Shown: positions 1 through 8,527 of the stretch, in pieces | Layout: each line of letters starts with the position of its first letter | Numbering within the stretch: position 1 is the first letter of the stretch | DNA from: Cellvibrio mixtus subsp. mixtus J3-8 | GTDB lineage: Bacteria; Pseudomonadota; Gammaproteobacteria; Pseudomonadales; Cellvibrionaceae | DNA length: 64,000 nt | Direction: 5' to 3' | Assembly: GCF_000766945.1 (NCBI RefSeq) | Contig: NZ_ALBT01000032.1 | Location: 62,001 to 126,000 of the forward strand | Translations under genes and position numbers: made by a program | Notes under the pieces: generated by a model | What the model saw: only the letters and a program-made list of their open reading frames with translations | Told to the model about the DNA's origin: nothing | Database searches by the model: none

Positions 1-72
1 TTTCACGACCTGAACTTATTGCGCTCCAACAAAGCGCATTGCATGAGTAACCATGTGATTGATGTTGGTTGA
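1..72 (+). CDS. possible 3' end of a gene cut by the window edge
   Basis: Frame 1 is open from base 1 to a TGA at 70-72 and ends in the peptide MSNHVIDVG. The composition is compatible with the C-terminus of a real protein, and the next gene (110-706, minus) would be convergent with it. Only 23 codons are visible, no domain can be recognised, and an open frame this short could be chance. Confidence 0.25.
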   Translation, partial: FHDLNLLRSNKAHCMSNHVIDVG

Positions 73-102
73 AAATATTAACTGCGTTAACAATTTTTCA
101 AT
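69..102. terminator. weak AT-rich inverted repeat between convergent genes
   Basis: TTGAAAA at the left and TTTTTCAA at the right flank an inner GTTAAC-type inverted repeat around a TGC loop. It lies just past the stop of the pentapeptide gene on the minus strand and could end transcription from either side. The stem is AT-rich and imperfect, so this is a weak call. Confidence 0.25.
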
Positions 103-109
103 CCCTTAT

Positions 110-706
110 TTAATCCCCTAATTCAATATCCAGGCAATTCAACAATCTCACCGCTTCCAAACGGCTGAATCTGGCGGATTTTATGTTGTTATTAAAAATA
201 TCGATATCGTAATTTTCAGCTTCACTAAAGTCTGTGTCTTGCAGATTGGTTTTCATAAACAGGCTATTGGTGAAGTCGGTATAAGTGAAACTGGATTTGC
301 TGAAGTTGCCATTGCGGAAATCTACATCGTGGGCTTTGCAATGTTCCAGTGTCAGCTCGCTTAAAGTAAGGCCGAAGAAGGAACTGTCGTTGATGATGCA
401 GTGATTAAATGTTAATGGTGAGGTGAAATTGAAACGCGGCCAATCTGCTTTAGTCCAATCTATGCCGACCAGCTTGCTTTCGTTGAAATTAATATCAAAA
501 AACTTGCTGTAGTCTACTTTGCTATTACTGAGGTTCGACGATGCAAAGACACAATCGACAAATTTACATTTATAAAAGCGAACGCTTGAAAAATTACACT
601 GTTCAAAAACGCAATTTTCGAAAATCACTTCGCTGAACGATTCACCAACGGCATCGATGTGTTTGAATGTTTTGGAACAATATTCACTGTCGTTTTCTAT
701 AGTCAT
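110..706 (-). CDS. pentapeptide-repeat protein
   Basis: The 198-residue protein carries repeated A(D/N)LxX-like pentads from about residue 25 to 165 (for example CNFSS, CVFASSNLSNS, NLQDTDFSEA), the hallmark of the pentapeptide-repeat right-handed quadrilateral beta helix. It has no signal peptide or membrane segment, so it is probably cytoplasmic. Some family members (Qnr, MfpA) mimic DNA and bind gyrase, but many have no known role and nothing here identifies a target. The ATG at 706 has no strong ribosome binding site. It follows cysK on the same strand with a gap of about 96 bases holding a strong hairpin, so it may be transcribed separately. Confidence 0.8.
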   Translation of the reverse strand: MTIENDSEYCSKTFKHIDAVGESFSEVIFENCVFEQCNFSSVRFYKCKFVDCVFASSNLSNSKVDYSKFFDINFNESKLVGIDWTKADWPRFNFTSPLTFNHCIINDSSFFGLTLSELTLEHCKAHDVDFRNGNFSKSSFTYTDFTNSLFMKTNLQDTDFSEAENYDIDIFNNNIKSARFSRLEAVRLLNCLDIELGD

Positions 707-753
707 AGTGAGGTGTCTGGCCGGAGTGTATTTTCTGTAACCATATTCGCATG

Positions 754-773
754 GGGCGCGATTTATCGCGCCC
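754..773. terminator. GC-rich stem-loop downstream of cysK
   Basis: An 8-bp perfect stem (GGGCGCGA / TCGCGCCC) with a TTTA loop lies between cysK and the pentapeptide gene, both on the minus strand. There is no U-tract on the minus strand, so it may be an RNA-stabilising hairpin or a weak terminator and not a classical intrinsic terminator. Confidence 0.4.
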
Positions 774-802
774 TTAACGGTAAATCACTTTAGGGTGATG
801 AG

Positions 803-1714
803 TTAAAACAAATCCTCAATCGACAAATAACGCTCGCCCGTGTCGTAGCTGAAAATAATCACGCGGCTGCCGGGTTTAAATTCATTTTGCTTTTGCGCAA
901 CGGCGGCAAGTGTCGCTCCGGAAGAAATGCCGACAAAAATGCCTTCTTTCAAGGCACATTGGCGAGTCATGTCAAAGGCAGCTTCTTCACTCACTAATAC
1001 AGTTCCATCAAGCGTGCCTTTATTTAACACCTGCGGAATAAAGCCGGCACCTACACCCTGGATGCGATGCAGCCCTTTTTGGCCGCCGCTGATCACGGGT
1101 GATTTTTCGGGTTCCACCGCGAAGGTTTTTAAGTGTGGAAATTTTTCTTTCAGCACTTCACTGCAACCGGTGATGTGGCCGCCGGTACCTACACCGGTAA
1201 TCAGGTAATCAACGCCTTCAGGAAAGTCGGCGAGAATTTCCTGTGCAGTAGTATTGCGGTGCACCTCTACGTTGGCAGGATTGTTGAATTGTTGGGGCAT
1301 CCAGCTGTTAGGATTTTCTGCAAGTAATTCATTGGCTTTGGCGATACAACCACCCATGCCGAGCTCTTTAGGTGTTAATACCAGTTCTGCACCTAACGCT
1401 TTCATATTTTTGCGGCGTTCAATGGACATGGATTCAGGCATGGTGAGAATCAGGCGATAGCCTTTTACTGCGCAAACCAGTGCCAGGCCGATACCGGTAT
1501 TGCCGGAAGTGGGTTCAATAATGACCGAGTCTTTGTTGATAAGGCCTTTCGCTTCTGCATCCTCAATCATCGCCAGGGCGATACGATCTTTAATACTGGA
1601 CCCTGGATTAAAGCGTTCGACTTTCATCCAGACTTCAATATCGCTGCGAAATAAGTGGTTGATGCGAACGTGAGGTGTATTGCCTATGGTTTGTAAAATG
1701 TTATCAACTTTCAT
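803..1714 (-). CDS. cysK: cysteine synthase (O-acetylserine sulfhydrylase)
   Basis: This PLP enzyme makes L-cysteine from O-acetylserine and sulfide in the cytoplasm. Its 303 residues match the usual length of the CysK/CysM family. The PLP lysine lies in GSSIKDR (K42), the substrate loop TSGNTG at 69-74 and the phosphate-binding loop GVGTGG near 175. The segment with SGG followed by [12 protein letters not shown] is typical of CysK and not CysM. The ATG at 1714 is preceded by AGGGAA. Between start and promoter region an inverted repeat GCTTGC-GCT-GCAAGC (1734-1748) could be a regulator site, but no regulator can be named. It appears monocistronic. Confidence 0.93.
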   Translation of the reverse strand: MKVDNILQTIGNTPHVRINHLFRSDIEVWMKVERFNPGSSIKDRIALAMIEDAEAKGLINKDSVIIEPTSGNTGIGLALVCAVKGYRLILTMPESMSIERRKNMKALGAELVLTPKELGMGGCIAKANELLAENPNSWMPQQFNNPANVEVHRNTTAQEILADFPEGVDYLITGVGTGGHITGCSEVLKEKFPHLKTFAVEPEKSPVISGGQKGLHRIQGVGAGFIPQVLNKGTLDGTVLVSEEAAFDMTRQCALKEGIFVGISSGATLAAVAQKQNEFKPGSRVIIFSYDTGERYLSIEDLF

Positions 1715-1799
1715 GATGTTCCCTGTGAGTAATGCTTGCGCTGCAAGCGTTAAGGAATAAATTTAAAATGCACACGACAGTGTAGCGAATACGGGGCAT

Positions 1800-1824
1800 A
1801 AAAAAAGCCGCATTGTGAGCGGCT
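1800..1824 (-). terminator. intrinsic terminator of the PEP-CTERM gene
   Basis: The 6-bp stem AGCCGC / GCGGCT with a 7-base loop is followed on the minus strand by a run of seven U (A-run at 1800-1806). It lies 24 bases past the stop of the minus-strand gene ending at 1848. Confidence 0.8.
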
Positions 1825-1847
1825 TCTTAGTTGGGTCTGAAAAAAGT

Positions 1848-2861
1848 TTACGCGCGTTTGCGACGAATCAGTATCAGTGCGAATAAACCCGCTACCAATA
1901 ACAACAGGGATGAGGGTTCCGGTACTTTCACTACGGGTGGTGTTACTGGCGGTGCTGGAGGCTCAACAGGCGGTACGAAAAATCCATCCCACATATTTGC
2001 TTGTGCACCCCAACCGCCGGTCCAGGATTTAGCGATAACCTGGCCGCTTAAGTCGCCGTGTAAAAAATTGAAGTTGGCATTGGGTGCAAGGATATTGCCC
2101 TTGAGGCCGCCGCTGAACGTAATATTTTCCGCTTCAAAAAAGTTGTAGATGATATGGCTGGCGGCCAGGTCCAATGCATCATAAGTTTCGCGGCTGCCGT
2201 AGTTCAGTGAGTCAAAGGTGATGTTTTTGCCGCTGACGTTAATAACCAGTGTGTCATTTCTATCCAAACCATCGGCAGTCAAATCAGTCGCATTGGCCAG
2301 CATTTGGCCAGTGATATTGGCTACATAAACGTCTTTATCGGCAATACCGTCCAGCAACAACCAGTTACTGTATTTAAATTCCAGCCCACCGGTATTTCCC
2401 AGGGTTGAAAGTGATTTGGAGAGGTCAGTCAGTTGATTGAAGGCGCTGTTGAAATCGATTGGCGTACCTTTGGTGGTGGTGCCCGCTACTGCATTTTTGC
2501 TGGAGCCGGCGGTGAGCTCACCTCCCAGGATCAGGTTACCTTTGACATTGCCCCACGCATAGCTCGCGGTAGTCAGGTTGCCACCTACTACCAGAACGTC
2601 GGAGTAGCTGCTGCCAGTATCTTTCCAGAATTGGATACCATCGCGGTGGGTATTGGGTTCATAGTTCACGCCCACGTCATACTGGCCAATATTGGCGTTA
2701 CCACCCACGGCAATCTTGCCTTGGGAATCTGCACCTGGCTGGGTAAAGTTTTCTTTAATAAACAGGTTATAACCTTTTGCCGCACCCAGATCGATACTAA
2801 TGGCATTGACGTGGGAAGCAGCTATTACCAGTGCGAAAATTGCAGAGACTTGCTTGAGCAT
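1848..2861 (-). CDS. choice-of-anchor A family protein with PEP-CTERM sorting signal
   Basis: A secreted surface protein. From the ATG at 2861 it starts with a typical signal peptide (MLKQVSAIFALVIAASHVNA); a TTG 36 bases upstream would add 12 residues before it and looks less likely. The body matches the choice-of-anchor A domain: an N-terminal motif around AAKGYNLFIKENF with GKIAVGGNANI, and a later GGLKGNILAPNANF motif. A proline-rich spacer precedes the C-terminal tripartite tail: VPEPSS, a hydrophobic helix and RRKRA. PEP-CTERM tails are recognised by an exosortase of the XrtA/EpsH type in bacteria that make certain exopolysaccharides; no exosortase is visible here. The ligand or role of the domain is unknown. 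Confidence 0.85.
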   Translation of the reverse strand: MLKQVSAIFALVIAASHVNAISIDLGAAKGYNLFIKENFTQPGADSQGKIAVGGNANIGQYDVGVNYEPNTHRDGIQFWKDTGSSYSDVLVVGGNLTTASYAWGNVKGNLILGGELTAGSSKNAVAGTTTKGTPIDFNSAFNQLTDLSKSLSTLGNTGGLEFKYSNWLLLDGIADKDVYVANITGQMLANATDLTADGLDRNDTLVINVSGKNITFDSLNYGSRETYDALDLAASHIIYNFFEAENITFSGGLKGNILAPNANFNFLHGDLSGQVIAKSWTGGWGAQANMWDGFFVPPVEPPAPPVTPPVVKVPEPSSLLLLVAGLFALILIRRKRA

Positions 2862-3026
2862 ATATGCGAACCAGTTCACAAAATTAATGTGACGCAAGTT
2901 TAGGTTGAAATCTGAACAAGCTCAAGCCGCCCGACTATAAAAATTTTTCGGCTTGTTTTGATTGGTTATAAGCGAAGCACAAATTGAATGATAAGTTGGG
3001 GCTAGTGTTATAAGACGCCACTTTTA

Positions 3027-4136
3027 TTAATCGAGGCGTTTTTTAAAGCGGGTCGCGGCAGCGAGAACCCCGATGATAGTGAAACCGATCAGCCACAACA
3101 GATCCGGCCAAAGGTCGTCCAGTGTGGCTCCCCGCAGTACAATTGCCCGTACCATGCGAATGAAGTGAGTGGCAGGCAGGGCTTCGGCAATCCACTGCGC
3201 GGCATCCGGCATTCCCTCGTAAGGAAACATAAACCCTGACAGCAAAATGGATGGAATTAACAAAAACACGGTGAGCTGCATTGCCTGCAACTGCGTTTTG
3301 GCGATGGTAGAAATTAACAGGCCCAGTGTGAGGCTAGCACTGATGAAAGAGAAAACCCCGAGTACCAATTGATCGAGCCTGCCATTAATGGGGACATCAA
3401 AAATCAAATGCCCAAGGCCAAGGATGATCCCCATTTGAATCAGGCCGACAAAAATATAAGGCACGATCTTGCCGATCATAATCTCGCTGGAATGTACGGG
3501 TGTAGTGATCAACAACTCCAGGTTGCCACGCTCGCGCTCGCGTACCAGTGCCGCCGAGGTAAACATCACCATGGTCATGGTGAGCACAATCGCCACCAGG
3601 CCAGGAACAATATTCACCGCTGAACGCCGCTCGGGGTTAAAGAAAAGGGCCGTTTCAAAGGTGTTTTTCCGAACGGCAGTTTGTGCCTCAAAGCCACTGG
3701 CGAACGGCATTTGTTGCAATGCGAGGAGGGCGTTGCTGACCATGGTGTCGGAGCCATCGATCAGCCATTGGGCGATAGGTCGATTGTCTTGCAGGCGCTG
3801 GCCGAAATCTTCAGGAATGACCAGGACTGCATGGACCTGGCCGCGACGGATGGCGTCTTCACCCAGTTTGGGAGTTTGGTAGGTTTCGCTAAAGCGCACC
3901 ACCTGGGTAGCCTGGAGGTCAGCAATCAGGGCGCGTGCTACTTGCGTATGGCTTAAGTCCACGACGCCGACAGGCAGATCGCGCACATTGGTATTGATCG
4001 CGAACCCGAAGAGCAGCAACTGGATCAGTGGCACCATCACAATCATCCCGAATGTAGGGCGATCACGGGTGAGTTGGCGCAGTTCTTTAAAAACGATAGC
4101 GCCGATTCGCTGCAAGCTGCGGTTCAATCCATTCAT
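3027..4136 (-). CDS. ABC-2 type transporter permease (YbhR/YhhJ-like)
   Basis: Inner-membrane subunit of an ABC exporter, 369 residues. One transmembrane helix near residues 25-48 is followed by a large periplasmic loop (about 50-170), then five hydrophobic helices, the usual ABC-2 layout. The motif around RERERGNLELLITTPV after helix 2 is characteristic. Its ATG overlaps the stop of the ATPase gene by 4 bases (ATGA), so the two are translationally coupled. With the adaptor upstream it forms a three-gene efflux operon of the ybhGFSR/yhiI-rbbA-yhhJ kind. The substrate cannot be told from sequence; relatives handle drugs or cationic compounds. Confidence 0.9.
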   Translation of the reverse strand: MNGLNRSLQRIGAIVFKELRQLTRDRPTFGMIVMVPLIQLLLFGFAINTNVRDLPVGVVDLSHTQVARALIADLQATQVVRFSETYQTPKLGEDAIRRGQVHAVLVIPEDFGQRLQDNRPIAQWLIDGSDTMVSNALLALQQMPFASGFEAQTAVRKNTFETALFFNPERRSAVNIVPGLVAIVLTMTMVMFTSAALVRERERGNLELLITTPVHSSEIMIGKIVPYIFVGLIQMGIILGLGHLIFDVPINGRLDQLVLGVFSFISASLTLGLLISTIAKTQLQAMQLTVFLLIPSILLSGFMFPYEGMPDAAQWIAEALPATHFIRMVRAIVLRGATLDDLWPDLLWLIGFTIIGVLAAATRFKKRLD

Positions 4137-5101
4137 TGCCGTGCACTTCCGTTTTCACCGCCGGTGCAATGTACAAATACATCTTCCAGGCTGGGGCGCA
4201 CCTGATGGATCTGGCGTTGCGCAACCAGCTCCGGGTGAGTTGTGCGCAACCAGGTTTCCGGTTCGTTGATTTCTTCTTTGATCAATACCCGTAAGTGGGT
4301 GCCTTGTTGGGCAGTGGATACTATTTCCGGCAGTTCGCTGAGTTGTTGTTTCAGCAGGCGCAGGTTGTCCCCGTCCACTTCCACGACGCTGGCGCCGAGA
4401 TCGCGCATCAGCTGTGCTGGTGGGCCATCGGCACGTTTCACGCCCGCTTCCATTATGGCGATGCCATGGCAGCGTTCGGCTTCATCCATGTAGTGGGTTG
4501 AAACCAGAATGCTGGTGCCGGCATCGCAGAGGTCGAATAGTTTTTCCCAGAAGTCGCGGCGGTTTTCCGGATCTACGGCTGAGGTAGGTTCATCGAGGAT
4601 CAATAATTCGGGTTGATGCAATGTCGCTGCCGCTAATGCGAGGCGCTGTCGTTGGCCCCCGCTCAACGCGCCAGCGAGGCGCTGTTTACGTTCGTTGAGC
4701 TGATAGCGACTGAGTTGCTGGTCGATAAGCTGTTTGCTCCGGTGTTTATCCAGATTGTAGATCTGCGCCATAAAACGCAGGTTTTCCTGCACGGTGAGGT
4801 CTTCGTAGAGCGAAAATTTCTGGGTCATATAGCCCAGTCGCCGGCGCAATTGTTCAGCCTGGGCGGGAATTTCCATGCCCAGTACTCGCACTGACCCCTC
4901 GCTGGGCGTGAGCAAACCGGTTATCAGGCGCATGCTGGTGGATTTACCGCAACCATTGGGGCCGAGGAAACCATAAATAGTTTTGGGCGGGATGCGCAGG
5001 TCGAGTTTATTGACGGCAACAAAATCACCAAAGCGACGGGTCAGGCCCACCGTCTCTATCGCCCATTCGCCGCTATTGCTTGCAGGGTCAAACTCAGTCA
5101 T
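4133..5101 (-). CDS. ABC exporter ATP-binding protein
   Basis: Cytoplasmic ATPase of the efflux operon, 322 residues from the ATG at 5101. It shows Walker A GPNGCGKST, the signature LSGGQRQRLALAAA, Walker B LLILDEPTSAVDP and the switch histidine in STHYMD. The C-terminal roughly 90 residues form the extra domain common in drug-type ABC-2 ATPases. A longer frame opens at 5143, but the ATG at 5101 overlaps the adaptor stop by 8 bases (ATGACTGA), which favours coupling at this start. It partners with the permease at 3027-4136. Confidence 0.92.
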   Translation of the reverse strand: MTEFDPASNSGEWAIETVGLTRRFGDFVAVNKLDLRIPPKTIYGFLGPNGCGKSTSMRLITGLLTPSEGSVRVLGMEIPAQAEQLRRRLGYMTQKFSLYEDLTVQENLRFMAQIYNLDKHRSKQLIDQQLSRYQLNERKQRLAGALSGGQRQRLALAAATLHQPELLILDEPTSAVDPENRRDFWEKLFDLCDAGTSILVSTHYMDEAERCHGIAIMEAGVKRADGPPAQLMRDLGASVVEVDGDNLRLLKQQLSELPEIVSTAQQGTHLRVLIKEEINEPETWLRTTHPELVAQRQIHQVRPSLEDVFVHCTGGENGSARQ

Positions 5102-6089
5102 TGGGAAGCTCGACTTGAACCGGCAGGCCGCTGGGAAGCGCATTTGCGCTGTCAGGTAATTGCACTTCAGCGAGATACATCAAGCGCGCGCGGTCGGTCG
5201 AATTCAATGCGAAGTAGGGCGTGAATGCAGCATCCTGGGAGATCCAGCGCAACTTGCCGGTTTGGGGTTCGGCGAGCCCATCGATATGCACTTGTAATTG
5301 CGTTCCGGTTTTAAGGTTTACGCGATGGGTTTCCGGTACGTAAATACGCGCATAGGGAGCTCCATCATCCAGTAAGGTTACAACCGCTTCGCCGACGCTG
5401 GTACGCTCGCCCAAATGTTTGGGTAAATGGTCGAGCCGGGCGCGGCGAGTGGCGCGGATACTCAGTTCACTCAGGTTATATTGTTCAAGCTCCAGGCCGG
5501 CTTTAGCGAGCGCAACTTGCGCTTCGGCCTGTTTTAAATCTTCTTCGCGGGCCCCGTTGGTTTGTAACAATAAATTTTCATGCGCTTTATCCAGGTTGGC
5601 TTGTGCTGAATCGCGTTTGGCGCGGGCGCTATCCAATTCGGCGGCACCAGCCAATTTACGTGCAACCAGGGTCTGTGCGCGATCAAACGTTTTTTGCGCT
5701 TCAACCAATTGCGCATTCGCGCCCTGGACTTGTGAACGCGCGGCGGCAATATCTTCTGGGCGATTACCGTTTTGCAGTTTGGTGAGATTGGCTTGCGCAC
5801 TTTCCAGGCTGGCTTGGGCGCTTGCCACCAGTGCTTGCTGGCGACGATCATCCAATTGCAACAATAGATCGCCCTGTGCGACCAACGCGCCCTCCATAAT
5901 GGGTAATTGGGTAATAATTTCCGCAGCAGTGGCTTTGAGGATAATCCGGTCGCGCTCGAGTGTTCCGAGTGCCAGGTGATTGTCGTGATCGCCACAAGCC
6001 GTCAGTGCGAATAAAAAAACGGAAAGCAGATACAGGCGGATGCCAAAATGCATGCGGGCACGAAAACACAGGCTGGTATACCGTTTCAT
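5094..6089 (-). CDS. HlyD-family periplasmic adaptor lipoprotein
   Basis: Membrane-fusion subunit that links the inner-membrane ABC pump to an outer-membrane channel. From the ATG at 6089 it has 331 residues and an AGGGA ribosome binding site 6-7 bases upstream; another ATG at 6053 would give a shorter leader. The N-terminus is a signal sequence ending in the lipobox LTAC. A biotinyl-lipoyl half-motif is followed by a long alpha-helical hairpin rich in Ala, Gln and Lys (roughly residues 75-200) and a beta-barrel segment. No outer-membrane TolC gene is adjacent. Confidence 0.88.
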   Translation of the reverse strand: MKRYTSLCFRARMHFGIRLYLLSVFLFALTACGDHDNHLALGTLERDRIILKATAAEIITQLPIMEGALVAQGDLLLQLDDRRQQALVASAQASLESAQANLTKLQNGNRPEDIAAARSQVQGANAQLVEAQKTFDRAQTLVARKLAGAAELDSARAKRDSAQANLDKAHENLLLQTNGAREEDLKQAEAQVALAKAGLELEQYNLSELSIRATRRARLDHLPKHLGERTSVGEAVVTLLDDGAPYARIYVPETHRVNLKTGTQLQVHIDGLAEPQTGKLRWISQDAAFTPYFALNSTDRARLMYLAEVQLPDSANALPSGLPVQVELPND

Positions 6090-6170
6090 AACGAATCCCT
6101 GAATTACTCTGGATGCGCAGAGTTTGCCAGAAAACGATTGCACTGGCACACCATGGAGCTTGATGATTTT

Positions 6171-6185
6171 TGTTGTACTACAACA
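6171..6185. promoter_or_regulatory. 15-bp palindrome, candidate operator
   Basis: TGTTGTA-C-TACAACA is a perfect 7+1+7 inverted repeat in the gap between the divergent efflux operon (start 6089) and the DUF350 gene (start 6302). Its size and position fit a TetR- or MarR-type repressor site controlling the efflux genes. No regulator gene is adjacent, so the binding protein is unknown. Confidence 0.4.
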
Positions 6186-6301
6186 GTTCATCAAACTTAA
6201 CAATTCACTACGCGACACCAATTGGCTGCGCGTAGTGTGCTGGAGGAATTTATGGCAGAATCCACGCGTCTTAATTATTTTAATTACCCAAGGAAATTCC
6301 C

Positions 6302-6715
6302 ATGCTCGAAACCACTTTGTCATCGCTCGACGGCTTGCCGCCTTTTCTCGCCTATTTTGCCGTGGCAATTGTATTGGTATTGATTTTTGTGCGCCTTTAC
6401 ACCTGGGTTACGCCACAGGATGAGTTAGCGTTGATTCGCGCGAATAATCCTGCTGCTGCCTTGGCGTTTGGTGGTGCGTTAATCGGATTCGCTTTGCCCT
6501 TGTCCAGTGCGATCACCCATTCATTATCGTTGGCGGATTGTGCAATCTGGGGTGCTGTAGCGTTAATCGTGCAAGTATTAACATTTGTGGTATTGCGCTT
6601 GAGCCTCAAACAATTGCCCGAGCGAATTAACAACGGCGAAATCGCCACCGGAATTTTATCGGCGGCCACTGCAATTGCGGTGGGGCTGATCAACGCTGCG
6701 TGTATGAGCTATTAA
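6302..6715 (+). CDS. DUF350 family membrane protein (YjfL-like)
   Basis: A 137-residue inner-membrane protein with four hydrophobic helices (about 15-33, 48-70, 80-98, 113-133), matching the DUF350/UPF0719 family to which E. coli YjfL belongs. The short PQDELALIRANNPAAALAFGGALIG stretch between helices 1 and 2 is the conserved core. Biochemical function is unknown. It is the first gene of a three-gene set with a DUF1190 protein and a glutathionylspermidine-synthase-like protein, the same partnership as yjfL-yjfM-yjfC in E. coli. Start chosen at ATG 6302, just after an AAGGAAATTCCC ribosome binding site. Confidence 0.85.
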   Translation: MLETTLSSLDGLPPFLAYFAVAIVLVLIFVRLYTWVTPQDELALIRANNPAAALAFGGALIGFALPLSSAITHSLSLADCAIWGAVALIVQVLTFVVLRLSLKQLPERINNGEIATGILSAATAIAVGLINAACMSY

Positions 6716-6757
6716 TTTTTTTACAGTAATCTTTTTACTGAACCCTTTTTCAGGAAC

Positions 6758-7351
6758 ATGATGATGAAACGAAGTAAAAAAGCTGCTCTGGTTTTAATGG
6801 TTCCCGCTACCACATTATTGCTCGCTGGTTGTGGTGAAGAACGTGAACAGGCATTGGTATATGAATCCCCAAGTGAATGTGCTGCAGCATCATTTAATAC
6901 ACCGGAGCAATGCAAAGCCGACTACGATGCAGCAAAAGCATTGCATCCACAGGTTGCCCCTAAATATGTTTCCAAAGAAGAATGTGAAACTGATTTTGGT
7001 TCTGGCAATTGTGAAACAGCACCGCAACAAACCTCATCCGGCAGCAGTGTTTTTATGCCGATGATGATGGGATATTTAATGGGGCAAATGATGAACCGTG
7101 GCGCCGTGCCGCAGAATCTGCAACAGCCCGCCGCTGCCAATACGTCCAAAGTTCCCACGCAACCGTTGTATAAATCGCGCGATGATCGCGCGACTTTCCG
7201 TACAGCAACGAATAGCCCTGTTGCCGGTGGCATTGGCCCTATCACATTAAAACCTTCGCAAGTACAACCGCAGGCGGGTCAATTAGTGCGTCGCGGCGGT
7301 TTTGGTTCGCAAGCAGCAAACCGTGCTCCGGCAACCGGTTTTGGCGGTTAA
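6758..7351 (+). CDS. DUF1190 family lipoprotein (YgiB/YjfM-like)
   Basis: A 197-residue protein with a signal peptide and lipobox (LLAGC at about residues 21-25), so it is predicted to be a lipoprotein. The cysteine-bearing N-terminal segment, with SPSECAAA, PEQCKADYDAA and SKEECETDFG, is the DUF1190 pattern. A Met-rich patch (MPMMMGYLMGQMM) and a low-complexity Gly/Ala/Gln tail follow. Three consecutive ATG codons (6758, 6761, 6764) make the exact start uncertain. The function is unknown; it always seems to travel with the ATP-grasp gene that follows. Confidence 0.85.
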   Translation: MMMKRSKKAALVLMVPATTLLLAGCGEEREQALVYESPSECAAASFNTPEQCKADYDAAKALHPQVAPKYVSKEECETDFGSGNCETAPQQTSSGSSVFMPMMMGYLMGQMMNRGAVPQNLQQPAAANTSKVPTQPLYKSRDDRATFRTATNSPVAGGIGPITLKPSQVQPQAGQLVRRGGFGSQAANRAPATGFGG

Positions 7352-7354
7352 TGG

Positions 7355-8527
7355 ATGAAGCGAATTAATATTACCGAGCGTGCTAATTGGCGTGCTTATG
7401 CTGAGGATGTTGGTTTTAAATTTCACACCTTTGATGGCGAACCCTACTGGGATGAAACGGCATATTACCAATTTTCTTTGCAGCAAATAGAAAATGACCT
7501 GGAAGCGCCCACGGAAGAATTGCACCAGATGGTCATGGATATGGTGGGTGATATTACCCGCAGCGAAGAAATGCTCACGTTGTTGAATATCCCGCGCGAT
7601 TTCTGGAGTTACGTGTGGAATTCCTGGCACAAAGGCCAGCCCCATCTATATGGTCGCATGGATTTGGTTTACAGCGGCACAGGTCCTGCGAAATTACTCG
7701 AGCTTAATTACGATACTCCCACCTCACTATTTGAAACCGGATTTTTCCAATGGGTATGGCTGGAAGATCAAATCAACGCCGGGGTATTACCTGCGCACGC
7801 CGATCAATTTAATTCGCTGCAAGATAAGCTCGAACAAGCGTTTGCTGAATTAACGCTGCCGCAACCTTTTTATTTTTCCAGTGTGCGCGAAAGTATTGAA
7901 GATAAAGGCACTGTCGAATACTTGATGGATATTGCTACGCAAGCTGGTGTAGACACGCGGTACATTGCGATTGAAGATTTGGGGGAATTGCAAAACCAAT
8001 TGGTAGATTTGGAAAACCAGCCCATCCATGGTTTATTTAAACTTTACCCGTGGGAATTTATGGTGCAGGAAGACTTCGCCAAAGTAATAACCTCCAGCCA
8101 AACGCAAATTATCGAACCAGGCTGGAAAATGTTGTTATCCAATAAAGGCATTTTGCCATTGTTGTGGCAACGTTATCCCAATCACCCCAACTTGCTGCCT
8201 GCATTTTTTGAAACACCGAAAAGTGAACCTATAAGTGCCGGCTGGGTGCGTAAGCCATTATTTTCACGCGAAGGTGCTAACGTTGATTTGATTACCGCCG
8301 AAGGTGAAAAAGTTTCAGCACAAGGTCCTTACAATGATGGGCGATTTATTCGTCAGGCATTGCATGCGTTACCAAAGTTTCGCGACGAATATCGCGATGC
8401 CGATACTTACACCATGCTGGGTAGCTGGATAGTAGGTGACAGCGCCGCCGGTATTTGTATTCGCGAGGACGAAACATTAATCACCAAGGATACATCGCGT
8501 TTTTTGCCGCATATTATTCTGGATTGA
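7355..8527 (+). CDS. glutathionylspermidine synthase-like ATP-grasp protein (YjfC/YgiC-like)
   Basis: A 390-residue cytoplasmic protein of the GSP-synthase pre-ATP-grasp family. Visible motifs are GRMDLVYSG (100-108), ELNYDTPTS (116-124), the KLYPWEFM segment near 228 and KPLFSREG near 302, which line the ATP and substrate pocket in this family. It is shorter than true bifunctional glutathionylspermidine synthetase because it lacks the N-terminal amidase. E. coli YjfC and YgiC have no proven substrate. The gene starts 3 bases after the DUF1190 stop, so it is co-transcribed. Its end overlaps the convergent acetyltransferase gene by 14 bases. Confidence 0.85.
   Translation: MKRINITERANWRAYAEDVGFKFHTFDGEPYWDETAYYQFSLQQIENDLEAPTEELHQMVMDMVGDITRSEEMLTLLNIPRDFWSYVWNSWHKGQPHLYGRMDLVYSGTGPAKLLELNYDTPTSLFETGFFQWVWLEDQINAGVLPAHADQFNSLQDKLEQAFAELTLPQPFYFSSVRESIEDKGTVEYLMDIATQAGVDTRYIAIEDLGELQNQLVDLENQPIHGLFKLYPWEFMVQEDFAKVITSSQTQIIEPGWKMLLSNKGILPLLWQRYPNHPNLLPAFFETPKSEPISAGWVRKPLFSREGANVDLITAEGEKVSAQGPYNDGRFIRQALHALPKFRDEYRDADTYTMLGSWIVGDSAAGICIREDETLITKDTSRFLPHIILD

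Noticed and set aside
3005-3045. GACGCC / GGCGTT inverted repeat at the end of the ABC permease gene
   Set aside because: The T-run is on the plus strand while the gene is on the minus strand, so it is not a terminator for it.
6721-6757. CAGTAA / TTACTG hairpin between the DUF350 and DUF1190 genes
   Set aside because: The stem is short and AT-rich and lies within an apparent operon, so it is not called as a terminator.
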